A DNA stretch of 8,181 bases from the NCBI GenBank assembly GCA_017510875.1, contig JAFWLX010000199.1, forward strand, positions 1 to 8,181, read 5' to 3'. Below are positions 4,742 through 8,181 of this stretch, piece after piece. The first letter of the stretch is position 1. Every line of letters starts with the position of its first letter. The translations under genes were made by a program, and so were the position numbers. This DNA comes from Atopobiaceae bacterium. GTDB taxonomy: Bacteria > Actinomycetota > Coriobacteriia > Coriobacteriales > Atopobiaceae. The notes under the pieces were generated by a model, which saw only the letters and a list, made by a program, of their open reading frames with translations, was not told the origin of the DNA and searched no databases.

Positions 4742-7431
4742 TACTCCCCTGCCAGTTGCTCGAGCACAAACGGAAGGATGCCACCACGCGAGAGGAACAC
4801 GCCTTCCATGGGGGTGTCAATGCGCACTACGCAGGTAAACTCGACTGTGGAGCCGTCCGCACGATGAGCCCGCACGTTGCAGGTACGCGACTGAGGCAGG
4901 CCACCAGAGACATCGATGGGGTCGATATCGTAGGTCTCCGTGCCGTCAAGGCCCAACGAGACGGCGCTCACACCCTCCTCAAGCTGCAGGGGTATCACAC
5001 CCATCTGAACAAGATTGGAGCGGTGGATGCGCTCAAAGCTCTCAGCCACAACCGCGCGAACACCCAAAAGCAGCGGTCCCTTGGCCGCCCAGTCGCGACT
5101 GGATCCAGAGCCATAGAGCTTGCCCGCCACTATGACCAGTGGTGTCTCGTTGGCAGCATACGCCTGTGCGGCATCGTAGATGGTTTCGATGGACCCCTTG
5201 GGAAGCAGGCGCGTCCACCCGCCAAACAGGTCGCCTGCCATAAGGTTATGCAGCTTCACGTTGGCAAAGGTGCCACGCGCCATGACCTCGTGGTTACCGC
5301 GACGCGCGCCGTAGGTGTTGAAGTCCTCGCGCGCAACACCGTGCTCGGTGAGATAGCGGGCTGCGGGGGAATCGGCCGCAATGGAACCGGCAGGAGATAT
5401 GTGATCGGTGGTCACAAAGTCACCAAGCAGGGCCAGTGCACGCGCACCTTCCACGTTCACCACATCCTGCCTGTGGGCAATCTCGAAGTAGGGCGCCCGA
5501 CGGATGTAGGTTGAGCTCTCGTCCCAGTCAAAGGTGGAGCTGTCGCGCGAGTCTATGGCCTTCCATGCATCAGAGCCATCAAAGAGGCCCTTGGCACCCT
5601 CTGCAAAGAGGTCCGCACCAAGCACCTGCGCAAGCACGTCATCAATCTCGGCAGTGGTAGGAAGCAGCTCGGATAGCATCACCGGCGAGCCGTCGATTGC
5701 CACGCCCACTGGCTCGTTTGTCAAGTCCGCATCCATGGTGCCCCTAAGGGCATAGGCCACAACCAGAGCAGGCTGGCACAGGAAGTTCTGCGCAACATCG
5801 GGAGAGATGCGCCCGTCAAAGTTGCGGTTGCCCGAAAGCACGCTTGTAAGCTCGAGCTCGCCAGCCAGCGGCTTGAGTGCGGCAAAGATCTCTCCCGAGT
5901 TGCCTATACAGGTCATGCAGCCATAACCGCAGGTATAAAAGCCCAGCTTGAAGAGGGCATTGGTGAGGCCGGCGCGCTTGAGGAGCAGCTCTGCGGCCTT
6001 GCTGCCAGGGGCAAAGATGCGCTTGACCCAAGGCTTTGCCTCAAGTCCGCGCTCGACGGCCTTCTTGGCAAGAAGGCCCGCCGCCACCATCATGGCAGGG
6101 TCGGTAGCCGTGGTGCAGCTGGTGATGGCCGCAATGGCTATGGTGCCGTGACCCAGCTCGAAGGTCTCGTCCCCTATGCTCACCTGTGCCGGCCTGTCGT
6201 CCGCAGAGCGTCCATGCTCGGCAAGCACCGAGCGGAAGCGGTCTTTGAGACCTGCAGGCGTCACGTAGTTGTGCGGGCGCGAGGGGCCGGCCAGGCAGGT
6301 CTCCACCGAACCCAGGTCAAGCTCGATGGTGCGCGAGTAGACGCGGCTGCCGCCCGCGCCGAAGACCCCCTGGCGCTTGAGGTAGGCCTGCGCAAAAGTC
6401 ACGTCATCTGCGTTGCGGCCGGTCAGACGCAGGTAGTTGATGGTAGTGTCGTCCACCGGGAAAAGCGTGGTGGTGGCGCCGTACTCGGGCGTCATGTTTG
6501 CCACGCAGGAGCGCTGCGTGGCCGAAAGGCTCTTTACGCCCTCACCAGTCACCTCGACCAGCGTTCCCACCACGCCAGCCTCGCGTAGCACGCGTGCCAC
6601 GGTAAGGGCAAGGTCCATGCCCGACACGCCACTGGCCAGCTGCCCGGTCAGGCGCAGCTCGACCACCGGCGGAACCAGCATCGACACCGACTGTCCCAGG
6701 GCGGCCGCCTCGGCCTCGATGCCGCCTACGCCCCAGCCCACAACGCCCAGGCCGTTGGCGGTTGGCGTGTGTGAGTCGGTACCCACCAGGGTGTCAAAGC
6801 AGGCAACTTCTTCGCCCTCGGCCAGGGCATCGGTGGTCACTACCTGGCAGAAGCGCTCGATGTTAAGCTGGTGGCAGATACCGCCGCCAGGCGGCACGAT
6901 CTCAACGTTCTCAAACGATTTGGAGGCCCACTTGAGGAAGGCAAAGCGCTCGCGGTTGCGACGCACCTCGGTCTGCTCGTTTGCCACAGCACAGCCGTCG
7001 TGGCCCGCCTCGTCGGCAATCACCGAATGGTCCACGACCAGCGTGCAGGGGATACGCGGGTTTACCAGCGAAGGGTCTCCCCCACGCTCGACCATGGCAT
7101 CACGCATGGCGGCAAAGTCGACAAACACCGGCACGCCCGTAAAGTCCTGGAACAGCACACGTGCAGGCATGAACTCGATCTCGTCGCCTTGTGTTCCGGC
7201 AAGACCTGCCTCGAGGATACGCTGAGCCAGCATGATGGCATCATCGTCTGTTTGCGCACGGCGCACGCAGTTCTCGAGCAGGATCACCAGTGCGCGTGGG
7301 AGCTTCTCGGCACCTGGAATGCCCGAGACGTCATATATCAGACGCTCGCGCGAACCCGCTACAAGCCTCTTGGGTGTGCGGGCGTCCCTTACGGCCTGTG
7401 CAACGGAAGACCTGTCGATGGTTAGAGTCAT
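4741..7431 (-). CDS. acnA: Aconitate hydratase (aconitase A)
   Basis: The enzyme interconverts citrate and isocitrate via cis-aconitate with a [4Fe-4S] cluster. In an anaerobe this mainly feeds 2-oxoglutarate and glutamate synthesis. At 896 residues it has the normal AcnA length. Cluster ligands are Cys439 (TSCT), Cys505 and Cys508 (GYGCMTCIGNSG). Active-site motifs are present: VDHS (133-136), GICHQ (184-188), TDSHT (218-222), GNRNFDGRI (534-542), and GSGSSRDW (774-781) in the C-terminal swivel domain, with TTDHISPAG at 674-682. The stretch SCTTATDP (438-445) differs from the usual SCTNTSNP, and an extra Cys501 lies close to the ligands. The ATG at 7431 is preceded by AAGGGGG (7440-7446), which lies inside the last codons of the upstream ATPase gene; the gap is 3 nt. 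The related AcnD (2-methylcitrate dehydratase) cannot be fully excluded, but no methylcitrate-cycle gene is nearby. No promoter was seen between it and the ATPase gene. Confidence 0.95.
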   Translation of the reverse strand: MTLTIDRSSVAQAVRDARTPKRLVAGSRERLIYDVSGIPGAEKLPRALVILLENCVRRAQTDDDAIMLAQRILEAGLAGTQGDEIEFMPARVLFQDFTGVPVFVDFAAMRDAMVERGGDPSLVNPRIPCTLVVDHSVIADEAGHDGCAVANEQTEVRRNRERFAFLKWASKSFENVEIVPPGGGICHQLNIERFCQVVTTDALAEGEEVACFDTLVGTDSHTPTANGLGVVGWGVGGIEAEAAALGQSVSMLVPPVVELRLTGQLASGVSGMDLALTVARVLREAGVVGTLVEVTGEGVKSLSATQRSCVANMTPEYGATTTLFPVDDTTINYLRLTGRNADDVTFAQAYLKRQGVFGAGGSRVYSRTIELDLGSVETCLAGPSRPHNYVTPAGLKDRFRSVLAEHGRSADDRPAQVSIGDETFELGHGTIAIAAITSCTTATDPAMMVAAGLLAKKAVERGLEAKPWVKRIFAPGSKAAELLLKRAGLTNALFKLGFYTCGYGCMTCIGNSGEIFAALKPLAGELELTSVLSGNRNFDGRISPDVAQNFLCQPALVVAYALRGTMDADLTNEPVGVAIDGSPVMLSELLPTTAEIDDVLAQVLGADLFAEGAKGLFDGSDAWKAIDSRDSSTFDWDESSTYIRRAPYFEIAHRQDVVNVEGARALALLGDFVTTDHISPAGSIAADSPAARYLTEHGVAREDFNTYGARRGNHEVMARGTFANVKLHNLMAGDLFGGWTRLLPKGSIETIYDAAQAYAANETPLVIVAGKLYGSGSSRDWAAKGPLLLGVRAVVAESFERIHRSNLVQMGVIPLQLEEGVSAVSLGLDGTETYDIDPIDVSGGLPQSRTCNVRAHRADGSTVEFTCVVRIDTPMEGVFLSRGGILPFVLEQLAGE

Positions 7432-7434
7432 GTT

Positions 7435-8181
7435 CTATTCCCCCTTATGTGACGCCGGCATACCAGGAGCGCTTAGGTTGTCCCAGAACGGCTGCCACGT
7501 GGTTGTGGAGCAATCATACAGCCGATTGAAGCAGATGACCGCAGCGACGACTATGACAAAGCATGAGATTGCCATGGGACCATGGAGTGGGACAACACCA
7601 AAGAAACTGGTAAAGAACAGACAGCCCACAACCACGTAGGCAACACAGAAGGCTATAAGTGAGGTGCGCATCATGTTGAGCGGCTGAGCGATACGGTAGA
7701 TGAGCATGAGGCCCACCGCAGCCGTGAGGAACATGCAGCAAGTGGAAACCTCCGCAAAGGTGCCGCCAAAAGAGCGCTCGACAATGAGGGTGACAAACAG
7801 CCCCACCGCAATCGAGATGGATGCGGGCACAGAGCGCGAGAGCACGTTGGTGAGGAAGCGTCCCTTTACCAGCTCGTTGTTGGGCTCGAGCGCCAAGACA
7901 AACGAGGGGATGCCAATGATGGCCGTTGACACGAGCGTCATCTGAATGGGCAGCAGCGGGAAGGGCGGCATCAGCACGCACACAAGGGCAAGCGCAGCGG
8001 CATAGATGGTCTTCATGAGGAACAGGGAGGCCGAGCGCTGAAGGTTGTTGATTGACCTTCTTCCCTCTAAGACAACCTCGGGCATGTGCGCAAAGTCACT
8101 GTCTACCAGCACGATGTCAGCCACGTTGCGCGCCGCGGCAGACCCCGACGCCATGGCCACCGAGCATAGTCTCACAGAAAC
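7435..8181 (-). CDS. CtpE-like cation-transporting P-type ATPase, C-terminal part (cut by window end)
   Basis: P-type ATPases pump cations across the cytoplasmic membrane through an aspartyl-phosphate intermediate. The 248 visible residues begin within the hinge region just before CSVAMASGSAAARNVAD and continue with LEGRRSINNLQRSASLFLMKT, typical of the P-domain end and stalk. Six hydrophobic segments follow, matching M5-M10 (about 52-71, 76-98, 117-135, 145-165, 173-196, 203-221). M6 carries IGIPSFVLALEPN, a signature of the CtpE/CaxP-like group, members of which are linked to calcium transport; the substrate here is inferred, not proven. The phosphorylation motif DKTGT and the nucleotide domain lie beyond the window. 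A GTG at 8175 could be mistaken for a start, but the homology and the open frame run through it. The two visible codons before it, and AGA-CTA after it, do not match the usual ALxEAD sequence (see findings). The last codons double as the acnA ribosome binding site. Confidence 0.9.
   Translation of the reverse strand, partial: VSVRLCSVAMASGSAAARNVADIVLVDSDFAHMPEVVLEGRRSINNLQRSASLFLMKTIYAAALALVCVLMPPFPLLPIQMTLVSTAIIGIPSFVLALEPNNELVKGRFLTNVLSRSVPASISIAVGLFVTLIVERSFGGTFAEVSTCCMFLTAAVGLMLIYRIAQPLNMMRTSLIAFCVAYVVVGCLFFTSFFGVVPLHGPMAISCFVIVVAAVICFNRLYDCSTTTWQPFWDNLSAPGMPASHKGE
7440..7446 (-). promoter_or_regulatory. acnA ribosome binding site inside the ATPase gene end
   Basis: AAGGGGG, which also encodes the Lys-Gly near the ATPase C-terminus, lies 8 nt before the acnA ATG. 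The ATPase TAG stop falls within that spacer. The arrangement suggests that acnA translation is coupled to that of the pump. Confidence 0.75.

Noticed and set aside
4504..5514. A 336-codon open frame on the plus strand, and a further one of 262 codons at 6437-7225
   Set aside because: Both are antisense to acnA or to the zinc-ribbon gene. Long antisense frames are common opposite high-GC genes, and neither has a domain or a clear ribosome binding site.
7514..7981. A 155-codon minus-strand frame within the ATPase gene
   Set aside because: It is a His/Arg/Cys-rich out-of-frame reading of the membrane helices of the ATPase, with no independent signals.
8173..8175. GTG at 8175 as the start of a short membrane protein
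   Set aside because: The frame stays open to the window edge, and the sequence after it matches the interior of P-type ATPases, so it is an internal codon of a cut gene.

Overview
The window suggests a high-GC, Gram-positive actinobacterium of the class Coriobacteriia (an Olsenella/Atopobium/Collinsella-type relative). The clues are the overall base composition, frequent GTG starts, strong purine-rich ribosome binding sites, an mreB-mreC cluster (absent from the polar-growing mycobacterial and corynebacterial actinobacteria), and a CtpE-like P-type ATPase. The class assignment rests on recognition of the proteins and no search was run. It is probable, not proven.

All seven genes lie on the minus strand, so transcription runs from high to low coordinates. 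In that order they are: (1) the C-terminal third of a CtpE-like cation-transporting P-type ATPase, cut by the window's right end; (2) aconitase acnA, starting 3 nt after the ATPase stop; (3) a membrane protein with two N-terminal zinc ribbons, starting 9 nt after the acnA stop; (4) a very strong 16-bp perfect hairpin that probably ends this first transcription unit; (5) an extended -10 promoter, then a cytoplasmic cyclophilin; (6) a TPR protein with one membrane segment; (7) mreB; (8) the first 103 codons of mreC, cut by the window's left end and starting 15 nt after the mreB stop. No gap between genes exceeds about 230 bp, and the largest (3467-3696) holds the hairpin and promoter. No tRNA, rRNA, CRISPR array, insertion sequence or phage gene was seen.

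The two units have different themes. The right-hand one couples a cation pump, the citrate-isocitrate step and a zinc-ribbon membrane protein by very tight, probably translationally coupled junctions. The left-hand one places a prolyl isomerase and a TPR membrane protein directly upstream of the MreB/MreC cell-elongation machinery. The TPR protein has a large cytoplasmic protein-binding region, one membrane span and a small extracytoplasmic domain. This resembles the topology of RodZ and makes it a candidate elongasome partner.

The most notable non-genic signals are a 26-nt, almost perfect palindrome inside the start of the zinc-ribbon gene, the 16-bp hairpin without a U-tract, and an abnormal sequence at the extreme right end of the ATPase gene. 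The last suggests a frameshift or a contig-end error. No wholly new defence or mobile system is evident.
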